Assembly (NCBI GenBank): GCA_016110215.1
Contig: JADWQD010000019.1
Coordinates: 248,001-312,000 of the forward strand
Source: Capronia americana
Taxonomy: Eukaryota > Ascomycota > Eurotiomycetes > Chaetothyriales > Herpotrichiellaceae
Reading direction: 5' to 3'
Length of the DNA stretch: 64,000 bases
Both the position numbers and the translations under genes were made by a program. Under the pieces are notes generated by a model. That model was not told the DNA's origin. It ran no database searches and saw nothing but the letters and a program-made list of their open reading frames with translations. Position 1 is the stretch's first letter. The number at the start of each line of letters is the position of its first letter. Below are positions 20,353 to 31,732 of the stretch, piece by piece.

Positions 20353-23300
20353 TTCCACAAGTGACGGTCAGCCTCCTGGTTTGTGCCACCAAGTTCTTGC
20401 CATGGACCTGAGCATACAGCCGCAGAGTGTTGTCTTTCTCGTGTCCGACAGTCCTGGCCAGATGTGAGAGCTCCAGAGGTGGAAGCGTTGACTCAGGTGC
20501 CACGGGAAACAGTATCAGCAGGCGAGTGTCGTCGGGGCAAGAGTATTCTTTTCGCTAACAACGGGCCGGCCAGCCCGCGCACAAATAGACGTGCTAACAG
20601 CGGATGGAGTGGCCCCAACAGTGAAAACCGAAGAAGGTGGACCAGCGACTCAATTCAAATACAAAGTGAGCACCGATCTGAAGCGAAGGAAACCCAGCTC
20701 CGCCAGCGTGATAATGAAGACTCGATGATGAGACATACGGACATTCCAGAGCGCAGCTGGAAAAGCTGCTCAGAGCTATTTGCAATAGAGGAGACACCAG
20801 TATATTCGGAGGAGGTGTGAAGGTGGAGAGGGATCTGATTTGGCGAGGGGCGACTCGATCTCGGAGCCCTCCAGGATGTTTGCTTCAGACGGCGTGCCAA
20901 TCAGTGTCGGTATCCAGCTGGAACAACTTTCGGAGTCGAAGCAAGCAATCCATCCAGAGGCGCCAAGGAGGGCATGGATGGAGGATTCGACTGAGGGCTG
21001 AGGGAAATGGCCTCCGTCGATTCACCCCACAACGCCACATCCTCGCCCACACTAGGTCGGATTCGAGATGGAGCTACAGTCCAGGGCTCTGGCAATGCCT
21101 GGGGCAGGCTCGAAAAGCGCAACAAGATGCGCCTGTCCAACGGACGACTAGAAGGCTGGCGGTCTTGGAGCTCGCCAGAGCTGGCTGCTAGCCCGGTGAC
21201 ATTGATGCGGTCTGCATTGGTCAGAACCTTGGTCCTCTTGGGGACAGGTGCGGTGATCAGACTTAGCGAAAAATGGGACCGTATCCTTGTATCTCGTGGG
21301 ATGCTCGCCTACTCGTCGATAGTGTCTTCCCCGATCCACGAGCCTGTCCGATACGGGGCTCTTTTACAGTTTGCGCCCAGAGAACAAGGCTGTTTGCCAC
21401 GACCCACAGCATCCTCGTCCACAAGACCCAGATGCTCGCGGGCTGAAAATGAAGGCTGCTTCCAAATGGCACGGAGGGCAGGGCGGGCTTGGAAACGTCC
21501 CGATGGGCTGGCAATGTTCTCCTGAAGACGAATGGCGGTGGATAAGGTCGGATTGACAGGCTAAGGACAGCCAGGTTCTGACACCTAGAGGGGCAGCAAC
21601 AAGCGACCAGGGGGAGATAGACGAGAGATCAAACCCAGATCTTGCTTGCTACGACCCAGAGCAGCGGGCTCGGGATCGATCCTCTGCGGCCAGGACTGGT
21701 TTGATCGCCGAAAGACTGAGATCGGGAGGGTGATTGGACGCATTCAGCTCCCATCCACCAGCCATCAGCTTCGCTAGGGCTTTACAGGCGCCTGAAAGCT
21801 GTCCGCTATTGCACGGGAGACGGGCCTAAGCTGCCGCGGAGACCGTACTGTGCTCGCCACTCGTCGGATCCTGCATGAGTATCGATCCAGTGGCAAGGAG
21901 TGGCTTTCTGCTAACCCCTACCGTTGGAGCAGGGGAAGAGCCGCGTCCCTAGCCTCAACTACGCGCCCATAGCACTGTTGATCCGGCTGCCCCGGAACGC
22001 AGAGCATGAACTGGTCGGTCGCTTTTCACCCGTGACTCGTAACATACCGAGTAGGACCCCGTAAAAGCCCATTAGAGTTGCGAATTTGTAACGCAAATGG
22101 CCTAGGCAGGTCCAGGGTTCGTCACAAGATGCGTTACGTATTTGTCCTTCGTACACTTGAGCGCCCATGTCCTTGCCTACTTCTACTCCTACTGGACTTA
22201 GTGTGGAACAACAGGGGCTGCACATGGCACCGTCGCCTTGTGTTTCGCACGATGGGAAAGGAGCTGTTTGCCCTGAGAATCTGAGACTTTGGTGGCCCCA
22301 GGCTCTCTTGAACTGGATGGGCAATGTCACAATGGCCGGAGCAGAGGAAATCCTCCGTGGGACTGTGAGCATTGTATATCCCTCGTTGGTTGCGCCTCAC
22401 TCTGGGTGATAACCGAGGTATATCAGTAGTAGATCGCGGTCATCGCATGGGCTGATGCGTCCCTCGAATAGCGGAGATCATCGGCTAGGCTAACTACAAA
22501 TCCTCGCACAAGTTACCAGCTGGAGAGGTGCCCTGGGCGGGCCCAGGGATCTGGGTCGATGTACGTACATATCCTTGACAGTGGCAGGCGTGCAGGTGCA
22601 CAAGGCCGACTTGGGGTCCTTGCATGATGAGGCTAAAGTTAAATGCTTGATGGTGGAATGAACAGCCGGCAACCCGCCAAAGCTGAAACGAGAGGTTCGA
22701 GTCAATATCCCATTCCTGACAAGGTGAAAACGCGGGCATGGATGAGACTTCTCGCCTTCACTGGAAAAGGAAGGTAGTGGAGGGCCCAAATCTGAGACCT
22801 CGAACCTCCTGGGCAAGCCCCGTGGTGTCGCTATCCATCAACCTTTAATTTGGGATATAAGAGGTATCAGAAAGGGAATTGGCGCCGTGGGAGTTCCTCG
22901 TCTGCACTGTAGGTTCTCGTGTTAGAGCTGGGACTTGCACGGGGCACGAGGGACATGGATTCTGAGCTGGGCCTCCAGCGTATGCAAAGTACCTTTGGCC
23001 CTTGAGCCACGAGGCGGCGTGGTGCTCATCACTGGCGATCCCTGGCTGCCTATACTGGCCTTGATCGTTGCTTCTATCATTTCAGCTTGGTATGGCTGCT
23101 CTGCGAAATTGGCGGCCGATCTGTCCGGATTCTCGGGGTGTTGACGAAAATGAAGACCGCGTGCACCGCAATTCCATCACCTACACGTTCTGCACCATCT
23201 CGGCCGTCAAGTCCAGCCGGTGACGCGGGACTAATGTGCCTGTCAGTCGTCTGGACTGAGTCTAACGATCGACGAATGTCTTTGGCCGATGGCCGTCGCG

Positions 23301-24209
23301 CGGTGCCGCAGCCCTGGTCCGTCTCGTCCGTGTCGCAGCGCAGGGATACGAACGAGACTCCATACCCGGCTGTGGATGCAACCCTTTGACTTTGAACTGC
23401 CATCAGCTGTTGCCATTGTTGCATCAAGGCTGAACGTAGACCAACAAAGACTCAAAGGTGTCCAACGACCATTGAAAGCAGCAGCCAGCCTACGTTCGGC
23501 TCCAGTCACCTGTAGGCTTTATCGTGCTCGGTATATTTCGCTGTGATCCGCCACGCCTAACTCCGTACTTGGCTTCGATCATCTCGCCGTGTACCGTAGA
23601 ACCATCGCCGCCGCGGCCGAGGTGACACAAGAGGTCCATCACAGGAAGGGGCTACCTTCAGGAGTGAATGTCGTGCCGAGACTCCTTGTAGTCTCCCATT
23701 TTTTTTAATGTCTCAACTGTACCCACGTACTGTTCGGTGACTTTGGCTGCTTACTACCAGCAGTCAATAAGGAGCATCAATCAGCAGGCAACGGCACACT
23801 GGCCACGGCCTCAAAAGCCGGATTCTCTTCATATATAGTGGTTGAAGCCGCTTCCTAACTTGGATCTTTTCAGCTTGCTTCGTCCGTGCAGAGAAGTAGT
23901 CAGCCCGCTGTTCATTACATGCCACAATGTGATCTGATTATACTATATATCCTTCAGAGGGTTCCCCTCCAGAACCATAGATCCCTGGACGCCGCGCTAA
24001 ACAATTGTCAAGAACCATAAGAATCTGCTCACTTTTACAATCTGTTCGCAGCTTCTGTGTCAGGTCGGGTCCTCTGCCAGATCGTCCCGGTGGCCGCCAG
24101 TATACCGTTGGTAGTAAAGCCTTTCCGCCCTCTGATCCTCCGCAATTATGTATCATTGGAAATAATCGTTGACTTCGTTATTCCTGTGAGCGCACGCCTA
24201 GATCCGCCC
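20353..24209. other. 3.9 kb gene-poor region
   Basis: Lies between the regulator's start and the channel gene's stop. The longest ATG-initiated frame is 21007-21525 plus (172 codons); it begins plausibly (MASVDSPHNATSSP) but becomes low-complexity Arg/Trp-rich and has no domain. An ACTCCGTAC motif (reverse of GTACGGAGT) is at 23560-23568. I found no tRNA or transposon remnant by eye. It may hold a long regulator promoter, a non-coding transcript or decayed sequence. Confidence 0.5.
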
Positions 24210-27200
24210 TCAATACTGTGGTCGCCCGTGTATCTCTGCCGCACTTCCCTCAAATTCTGCGGAATCTGGGCTGTAGTGGATGTGGTCGCTTGCCCTGTGT
24301 TGCTGTACGAAGCCCACGTTCGACGGTCTGTCGTGACGCAAATCGGCCCCGTGCGCACCCAAAGCAGATGAAGCTGCCTGTCGCAGCTGACTCGTGTAAG
24401 ATGGATGTTGAACCGGGATGTTGTCATCGCCATCTCGTAATACGCTCGATGTGGCTGATTCTGCGCCAGTCGAATACCGTTTGTTTCGTGATGCAGACGG
24501 TTGCGTGTTCGCAAAAGGAATCCGATTGGTGTTCAGAGACTGAGTGGGACCATGGTACTGCTTCGGTACACCTGGACGGGACAGTGCGGACGTGACAATC
24601 CCTCTGTCTTGGGACCCTCCACCCGACTGTCTCCTCGAACTCTTTCTAGGAATGGCGGGTACCGCCGGAATGTCTCTGTCTTGAGCCTTTGCTTGCTTTC
24701 CGCGGGACTTTCTTGACGCCTCAGAGCCGATGCGGCTGGGCAGTTCGATGCCACCCACAGATTCTATCAGTGGCAATGACGGCGGACTCACTGAAACAGG
24801 ATCAACGGGGCTGAGTGGTTCCTCGCCATCGCTATCTGCAAGCGAAACGTCGTCGTACACACTTTGGTTGTGACTTTGTCTTTGGGCCTGGCGCTGAGGC
24901 GGTGGCGACGTAACTCTGGCGCTATTTCGATCAATCCGGTCTTCTCCTGTTACTGGCACATCATCGTGATAGGGTTCTGAAGGCTGGCTCTCAGGAATTG
25001 GAGTCGGTGGAGGGAAGAGACCTGGCGGCGGAGCCCGAGCACTTCGAACCACTTCGAAGCCTTTGTGCTTTTCTTTTGTCTTGCCACCAATTAGACTTTT
25101 GAACCACCCAGTCGCGGTTGACACTGGTCCGGTGGGGTCGGCTGGGCCAGTCTTGAGCTTCCGAGTTCCGCTCGAGAGCGCGCCGCCCCGAACACCATAG
25201 TAAAAGTCCACCTCTCGGACAGCATAGTCTGTTTTTGTCCTTGTCAAATCGTTGGGCGTTTCCTCGAAATCGTCGTGTTCCAGAGGCACAGGGGTGGACG
25301 GACCTTCACCCGCGTCGTCTTCGATAGCTACCTCGGTTGTACCAGCAGCTTTGGATGGGGTTTGAGCTAAGGCTAGGTCTGGTCGATTAAGGGCGTCCAT
25401 CGTATTTCTTCGGGGCGGTCGATAATACGGGTCTTTCTGTTCCGCATGCTTTTGCAGTCCGACAATTCCACTCAATGACCCAGCACCACTCAACCGCGCC
25501 GTGAGGCGCCTCGAGCCTCTGATGGACCGGTCTGGGCTAGTCACCCCAAGGGCCCGACTGTCGAGGTTCTGACTGATTCTGTTGGACATTGTAGGGCTGT
25601 CAAGTAAGACACCGGAGGCACCGGAGACACTCCGCGATCGGGTTTTGGCCATCTGCAACTTCTGGTGGTCATTCTCCATGGCGCTGAGCATGGCTGCATT
25701 TGACGACATGCTATGGCGGTCCTGCGTAGCACGGCGAGGCACCCTTCTGGATAACTGTCGCATGCCGAATACTTTGTTCAACCCGCCCCTCGTGGCCAAC
25801 CCTGTCTCCTCGTCCCGCCCACCTGCACCGGCAATGCGAGCTATGACCTCGATCAACGTTTGTACGGCATTCAGGAAGAAACCGAAAACCATGGTGCACG
25901 CATGGATGGTGAGAATAGCATATCCGATCCAACCTCTGGACGCGTCTCCGACCCCCAAAGAAGGGACAAAGGCTATTGACAGGAGAATGGTGATGAGTCG
26001 AATGACCGAGAAGCAGGTGTGATAAATGTTCATAGAAGTTGCCGAGGGAAATGGTCGGAAGGCGTTGATTGTTAGAATCAGAACAATTTCGCTTATTGCG
26101 AGGAGTACTAGCTGGGCAATTCCCGATGGCTGGACTGCTCCAATGGCGATGCCGCGGACAAAGTTGACAAGAAGAGGAGTCAGTGCAAAAGTAGCAGCGT
26201 CATCGCAATAGGTGTTGTACAGAGGCCCATAGGTGAGAACCATCAAGAGGTCGTCAAAGAGAAACGAGCGTGGTCGGGTTCTGATGAATAATCGGAGCAG
26301 CCAGACTGAAAAAGCGACGACGATGACCAGTGACACTGCTGCAAGTGCCACTGAATAGGCCGGACCCTTTCCGGCAATCACCAGCTGGTAGAATGATAGA
26401 GATGTTAAAGGCAGTAAGAAGAAGTTCATGACCAGACGGACAACATTTCCGGCAGTGAAAGGTCCATTCTTGGAACGAAGATCTTCGGGCGGTTCCTTCT
26501 GAAGCTTTCGATAAACCCAGCGGATTGCGAAGCCGAGCTGGGTCAAGATTGACACTGCGGCAACGATGACTACCAGCCAGATGATCATGTCGACCCATAT
26601 GTCTTTGTCAGAGGTCATGCCTACGAGTTGACTCATTCGATCCAGGCCGTAAGTGGTGCCGTTTCGATACTCATATACTCCGTCCACCAAGCTCTGCGTA
26701 CCATTTCCACTCGTTGCGAAGCTCTCGTTGAACATGAGCGAAGACCATGCAACACGGCTAACAGCCGGTTGATAGAATCCGGGGTAATTCAATGAGAGAC
26801 TGCCGGTCAAGACAACAAACTGGATATACTGCAGACAGTCTCCAAAACCCGGGGTGATCAGACGGAGCAAGTCTTCATCGCGCCCGAAATTGCTGCTCCA
26901 GTGGAAGAGGTCGGTCGATCCCCACGGGCTCACAATGGCAGCGGCAATAGTTGCCACACCCACCACAATCAGAACCACAAGCGGCAAGTACCTTAATATG
27001 GCTTTGATGGAGCCTCCTAAATCAGGGGTGATTGTGGCCGTGACACAGCTGTAATATTGGCCTTGAGCATCGCCAGACTGTACTCGCATAGTTGCCTGGA
27101 GTGATGTGAAGGCATAGCTGGAGAACAGGTCGTGGGCTACGGAAAAGGCTGGCAAATGGCCGAGATCGGTCTTGTTGACGAAGAAGGCGGGAGCCAGTGG

Positions 27201-27653
27201 GCAGTCGCCCTGGACGACAGATTCGCAGAATCTGGAAGGATCGGCGTTCCATGGAGTGTAGCCTAGAAAGTTGACGCGGGTGAAGAGGGTCGTGTACTTA
27301 TTGTTCTCTTCGCTCAGGTCGGGGATTTTGCCGAAAGTGTCGTTCGGATTTGACCATGACGGATCATCAGGAGCAGGGTACGGCAGCTCGGTGGCCTTTC
27401 CGGTGACGTTGCCATATACGGTGATATTTAGGTGGTGTCGATTCGAGCGCGATGCGCTATTGAAGGTGGCTGAGACGTTAAACGGGTCAAACTGAAGGAT
27501 GCGTGGCCGTGAGTTGACAATGCTCCCGTCCAGGCAATTGCGGAACTCGACATAGGCAGCGTCCACAGACGATATGTAGCCGAGGAACAGGATCAGAGCG
27601 AGAGCAACGGCACACTGCCAACTCAGTCTCTTATCACGCCCAATTGTCGCCAT
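24210..27653 (-). CDS. TRP-like / ML-domain membrane protein (Flc/Pkd2-type)
   Basis: 1147 aa, single exon, ATG at 27653. An N-terminal signal peptide (hydrophobic run ALALILFLGYISSVDA) precedes a Cys- and N-glycosylation-site-rich luminal ML-like domain (about 34-200; sequons such as NVS, NIT, NVT and NKT). Then come multiple membrane segments typical of the fungal TRP-like family: LPLVVLIVVGVATIAAAIV, IIWLVVIVAAVSILTQLGF, SVALAAVSLVIVVAFSVWLL and others up to about residue 620. A long Ser/Pro/Arg-rich cytoplasmic tail covers about 625-1147. The family includes S. pombe Pkd2/Trp proteins and the yeast Flc proteins, linked to calcium flux, cell-wall integrity and ER/FAD functions; which applies here is not visible. 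It shares an intergenic promoter with the FYVE/RING gene. Confidence 0.9.
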   Translation of the reverse strand: MATIGRDKRLSWQCAVALALILFLGYISSVDAAYVEFRNCLDGSIVNSRPRILQFDPFNVSATFNSASRSNRHHLNITVYGNVTGKATELPYPAPDDPSWSNPNDTFGKIPDLSEENNKYTTLFTRVNFLGYTPWNADPSRFCESVVQGDCPLAPAFFVNKTDLGHLPAFSVAHDLFSSYAFTSLQATMRVQSGDAQGQYYSCVTATITPDLGGSIKAILRYLPLVVLIVVGVATIAAAIVSPWGSTDLFHWSSNFGRDEDLLRLITPGFGDCLQYIQFVVLTGSLSLNYPGFYQPAVSRVAWSSLMFNESFATSGNGTQSLVDGVYEYRNGTTYGLDRMSQLVGMTSDKDIWVDMIIWLVVIVAAVSILTQLGFAIRWVYRKLQKEPPEDLRSKNGPFTAGNVVRLVMNFFLLPLTSLSFYQLVIAGKGPAYSVALAAVSLVIVVAFSVWLLRLFIRTRPRSFLFDDLLMVLTYGPLYNTYCDDAATFALTPLLVNFVRGIAIGAVQPSGIAQLVLLAISEIVLILTINAFRPFPSATSMNIYHTCFSVIRLITILLSIAFVPSLGVGDASRGWIGYAILTIHACTMVFGFFLNAVQTLIEVIARIAGAGGRDEETGLATRGGLNKVFGMRQLSRRVPRRATQDRHSMSSNAAMLSAMENDHQKLQMAKTRSRSVSGASGVLLDSPTMSNRISQNLDSRALGVTSPDRSIRGSRRLTARLSGAGSLSGIVGLQKHAEQKDPYYRPPRRNTMDALNRPDLALAQTPSKAAGTTEVAIEDDAGEGPSTPVPLEHDDFEETPNDLTRTKTDYAVREVDFYYGVRGGALSSGTRKLKTGPADPTGPVSTATGWFKSLIGGKTKEKHKGFEVVRSARAPPPGLFPPPTPIPESQPSEPYHDDVPVTGEDRIDRNSARVTSPPPQRQAQRQSHNQSVYDDVSLADSDGEEPLSPVDPVSVSPPSLPLIESVGGIELPSRIGSEASRKSRGKQAKAQDRDIPAVPAIPRKSSRRQSGGGSQDRGIVTSALSRPGVPKQYHGPTQSLNTNRIPFANTQPSASRNKRYSTGAESATSSVLRDGDDNIPVQHPSYTSQLRQAASSALGAHGADLRHDRPSNVGFVQQHRASDHIHYSPDSAEFEGSAAEIHGRPQY

Positions 27654-28541
27654 ATCTGGGCTATGTTGATCCGCCTGTGCGTCTCTTCCAGTGCGATGAT
27701 TGTATTTATTTGCCCATATTTCCCGATGCGCGCGGTACGACCACAGGCAACGTCCAAATCGTCCAAATCGCAGAGGGAGGATGCAGTCGTCCCGTGATGT
27801 CTGCTCGATCCAAATGAAATCGCAGTCTCAATGGCGTCACGATGAGGCAGAACGTGGAAGGTTGAGGTTCTCAGTCGACTGACAGGGGAGCCGACGAAAT
27901 GATTGGAGGAGTGTCTCGGATGTGTAAGAGGTTTCGAGTAGACTGGGTACAGCAAGAACAACAACCAAATCACATGGAGACGCTGATAGAAGCGAAAACG
28001 AATACCGACAGAAGCGAAAGTGAGGAAGTACAGAAAAACAGAATATAGCAAATCTTCGAGATGCGATGATGGGCAAGCAAGGTGAAAAGTTCGCATCAAT
28101 GCCTGAGAGGCTGTGTAGGGCGCAACCACCAATCAGACACGTGCCTGTTCCGGGTGTGTTGCTAATGTTTGGGCAGGTCTCAGCACCCCCGTCTTCGCCA
28201 GTCCTATTTTGAGGCCGCCCACTACATCATTCTTCGCTAAGGAGGTTAGCCCGCTGGCATCAAAGTGTTTCTCCAAGGCTGTCGCGGTACTCCGTGGCAG
28301 CGAACAGACCATGATCAAATCACTGGATACTGTCAGATACTTTGTAGATGGTCTCTTCACCTATCCAACACAGACCATCCCACCCTCTTGGTTCCTCCAA
28401 TCGCGAGCCGCGCTATCGCCGTGACATGTGTGCCCGCCACCAGACTGACACGTGCCTCAAGCCTCGACTTCACCTGTGCCTGACTTCCAGGTCAACTTGA
28501 CTCTGTGCCATCTCCATCCTCTTGTTACCATCGGACAGGAC
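27654..28541. promoter_or_regulatory. Divergent promoter region, channel / FYVE-RING gene
   Basis: 888 bp between two divergent start codons. Both strands have overlapping short open frames at 28133-28424 that I judge accidental, because neither has a domain and they overlap each other. I see no TATA box close to either start. Confidence 0.5.
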
Positions 28542-30462
28542 ATGTCTTCTCCAGAGTCCGCCAGCTCCTCGACCAGCGATGACTCTGACCGAGATGTGAC
28601 CGGTCAGAGCCACCGCCGTCATGACTCCGCGTACCTGTCAAGACGATCGGAGATGAGTAGGGACTCGACGGCTCAGCGGCCACTGCCTGAACTTCCTCTA
28701 CCCAGACCGCCTACTGCACAACCTAGCCACAGTAGCCAAATGTTGGCTACCATCCTGCGAGACCGCCCTCTCCCTGTCCCTTTGCCCCCAGCCGAACAGA
28801 CTACAGAAGAACGCAGGCGGAGTATCATCGCTTTGGATCGCAAAAGGAGGCTGACAAACCCAGCACTGCACGAGGAGGGTAGAAGGAGAACCAACAGTGG
28901 AGGGTGGAATGACCGTCGGTCAAACTTTGATGCTTATCGCGCAGACGGTCCGTCATCACCTCGCCGGCATGCGTCTTCCGACCCCAACATCGGTCGACCG
29001 CTTCCTGAGGTTATAGACTTGACAAGTTCATCTCCTCCCCCTCCCGCGCCACAAACACCTCGACCTAGGAGGTCGAGCAGAGACTCTTCAGACAGTGCCA
29101 GACGATATGTCGTTCCCAGGTGGCAACCAGATTCGGAGGCCATTGAGTGTCCTATTTGCAAGCGCCCTTTCACCTGGATGTTTAGACGCCATCACTGCAG
29201 GAAATGCGGCAGAGTGGTATGTAACGACTGCTCACCGCATCGAATCACCATCCCTCGCCAGTTTATCGTGCATCCGCCGGGTCCTGATCTGTTTACATCG
29301 CCAAGCGATCCTGTAAATCGCCGATCGCTTTCGATGGGCTCCAGCGAGGACGAGCTGTATGATAATTCCTCGAGCTTCCATCATTTTGGTGCCCCAGCGC
29401 AGCTCGAAGGAGGAGAGAAGGTGCGCCTATGCAATCCTTGCGTACCGGATCCTCAACCTGATCCACTGCCGAACTACCCTCCTCTCATCCCGGACCACCC
29501 CAGTCGTGGAGCCTCGTGGGATGCGGGCGCTCGCCAAAGCCCCGGTCCGAATCACCCAGTGTCGTCTGATACCAGGCCGAGGGGGTTCTCTGCGGGAGTA
29601 GAACATTCGGCTCGCAACTTGGGCGTCGGAAGTAACCAATATCTGCACCAATATCATCGCTCGATGAGAGCAACACCACCCGTCTATCCCAATACCGAAC
29701 CTAGAGGTGATAGTCTTAATCTCTTCGGCTCCTATCGCGGACAGTCGTCTCCCTCCAGGTATCGTATGCATGCATCGCCTACCGCTTTCAACCCGCCACC
29801 ATTTGCGGGTCCTTCTTCCGGGGTAAGTATCTGCTACACTAACTTCAAGAGCCTGTACTAAACAGCAGCAGGACCAAACCCCTCATGATTCAAGGCCGAT
29901 CTACCCTCGTCCACGCCCTTTTTATCCAGAAAGCCGTCAGCCCCGAGACGAGCCGTTTGGCATCTCTTCGCAATCACAGCGGCCTTACCCTCGGCCCCTG
30001 CATGAACTCACTTATAGTCCCTCCGTCCACCGACCAAGACTAAACGAAAACGACGTATGCCCGGTATGTCGTCACGCATTACCGCCCCGTGAGCCTGATG
30101 GCGATGAAACAGCCCGCGAAGCACATATTATGGACTGCATCAATGCGCGTGATCCGTCTTTTCACGCCGAGTCAAGCAATGCGGCGACGGCGACTCGACT
30201 AGCCGGAACCGGCTCCGAGGGAGCATCGTCGTCTCAACACCCACACCATCAACGGCTCAATATGCTGACATTCACAGCGACCGAGAAAGACTGCGTCGCG
30301 CAAGACGATGGTCAAGTTCAGGAATGTTCTATATGCATGGTCGAGTATGATGTTGGCGATGAGCTTGTCAGGCTTGAATGTCTGTGCAAGTTTCACAGAA
30401 GCTGTATAATGGAATGGGTTGAGCGGAAGGCCGAGTGTCCGGTGCATAAGCTTCTAGGATGA
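28542..30462 (+). CDS. PIB1: PIB1-like FYVE and RING E3 ubiquitin ligase
   Basis: Two exons, join(28542..29822, 29866..30462), about 625 aa. The intron is 43 nt with donor GTAAGT. The acceptor lies in a CAGCAGCAG run, so 29869 or 29872 are equally in frame. The N-terminal 190 residues are Ser/Arg-rich. The FYVE finger starts with WQPD, then CPIC (from C203), RRHHCRKCG and RLCNPC (about 297-300); it binds PtdIns3P on endosomes and vacuoles. A separate CPVC...H...C finger (CPVCRHALPPREPDGD) precedes the C-terminal RING: CSIC, LECLCKFHRSC and CPVH at the very end. Yeast and fission-yeast Pib1 have the same FYVE-to-RING order and act as endosomal ubiquitin ligases. The FYVE has a long loop of about 50 residues before its last Cys pair. 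Confidence 0.88.
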
Positions 30463-31732
30463 GGCGACTGCACTTGAAGGAGGAGGAAGCATTTTGAACA
30501 TCGCGGATCGGCGTCTTGGGATGAACGATGCTAGACGCATTGCGATGACCTGGTTTGCTTGATGAGTGATGCCCTGTATGAAACGACTTTACGCCCCTTG
30601 AAGTGGTGTCATTCCTTTTGGTTTCGGACGGTCTTATTTATACCAATTCATCGAATCTAACCTCATATTTCTGGCCCAGCCCACTCACAAAAACGCTCAT
30701 CTACCAATCAGACTCGGCTTAATGCGGATTCAAGTGAACGATGAGCCAATGCATTCAGTACATTCTCTCTGCCTTTGGCCTTTTCCCTTTACCCGGTGGG
30801 ATGACGCATATTGGACGTGCCTCCTGCGAGCTGCTAACGCTGCCACCAGCAGTGCTTGCACTGTGCCCAGAAGCGCCATTATTAACATTTGAGAAGCCTC
30901 TCTGTGTGCCATTCTTGCCTGATGTCCACCGAGTTCTCAGCCTTGCGCAATCCCACATGTGTGCTGTGTTGTGTTGGGGCATGTCCAACCGAGACGGAGA
31001 CAATCAAGACGGCTCGTCGCTGTCTTGAATCTCTGCAGGGTTCATTCTGGACCCAAGTACTTCTCATGCGCGGCAGGCTTTATATTGACCAAACCGATCT
31101 CTGCAGTCTCGCTTTTGATAAACAAAAAGGAAGATGGGACAAACATTGAGGGGCGGTAAGCCTGTGAGCTTCGCAACAGCCACAGTCTTCCTATAACACT
31201 GTTCGTCACACGACAGGACAACCAGGGAGTCTGTCATCAACGATTCATTGCCCCTGTTTGCCTCAAGTTCCTCTTTGACAGACACATTGATGTGTATCAG
31301 GTTCACATTACTTTGACCATGCTCGTTGATATCGGTCTCTCTTTCTGCACGCGTGAGAAGCAAAGTGCTTGTCACCTAACGGACTTCCCTTCGATGCCCC
31401 CTGTCCACCCATCCTCGCGCTCTACTTCACCGGCACCTACTTCAGCAGCTCTTTCACAAGTCGATGCGTCCAGGAAATTGAATACCACATCTCCGCGGCC
31501 ACGTCCACAGGTGAATATTCAACGCCGAGTGCCAAGGGTCGGCATTCATCAGTCTCTCAGTTATAAATGCTCTGCCTTGCCCTGATCAAAACGTCTTTTT
31601 CTTTTAATCTGTTCTGACACCCAGTCAAAGACCCCAGAGTATCGAGTACAGCAGGTACGTCTGCACCATCTTCTTGTGATCCTCGTTGTGACACTGACTC
31701 TGTTCCCAGTAGATTGTCAGCACCGTGTCGAA
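30463..31732. other. Intergenic region
   Basis: 1.27 kb upstream of the small coiled-coil gene. TTATAAAT at 31561-31568 is a plausible TATA box, followed by a T-rich stretch (about 31590-31610) that suits a fungal leader. Open frames at 31292-31585 could be an upstream exon, but that would need an intron of about 200 bp. Confidence 0.5.

Noticed and set aside
21007..21525. 172-codon ATG frame in the 20-24 kb spacer
   Set aside because: The first 28 codons look reasonable, but the remainder is low-quality Arg/Trp/Ser-rich sequence with no domain and no neighbouring exon; mentioned only as a possibility.
22691..22701. GGTTCGAGTCA, similar to a tRNA B box
   Set aside because: No matching A box or foldable acceptor and anticodon arms could be found at the right distance.
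28133..28424. Overlapping frames on both strands between the channel and the FYVE/RING gene
   Set aside because: Both look mildly protein-like but exclude each other, are under 80 codons and lie in a divergent promoter.
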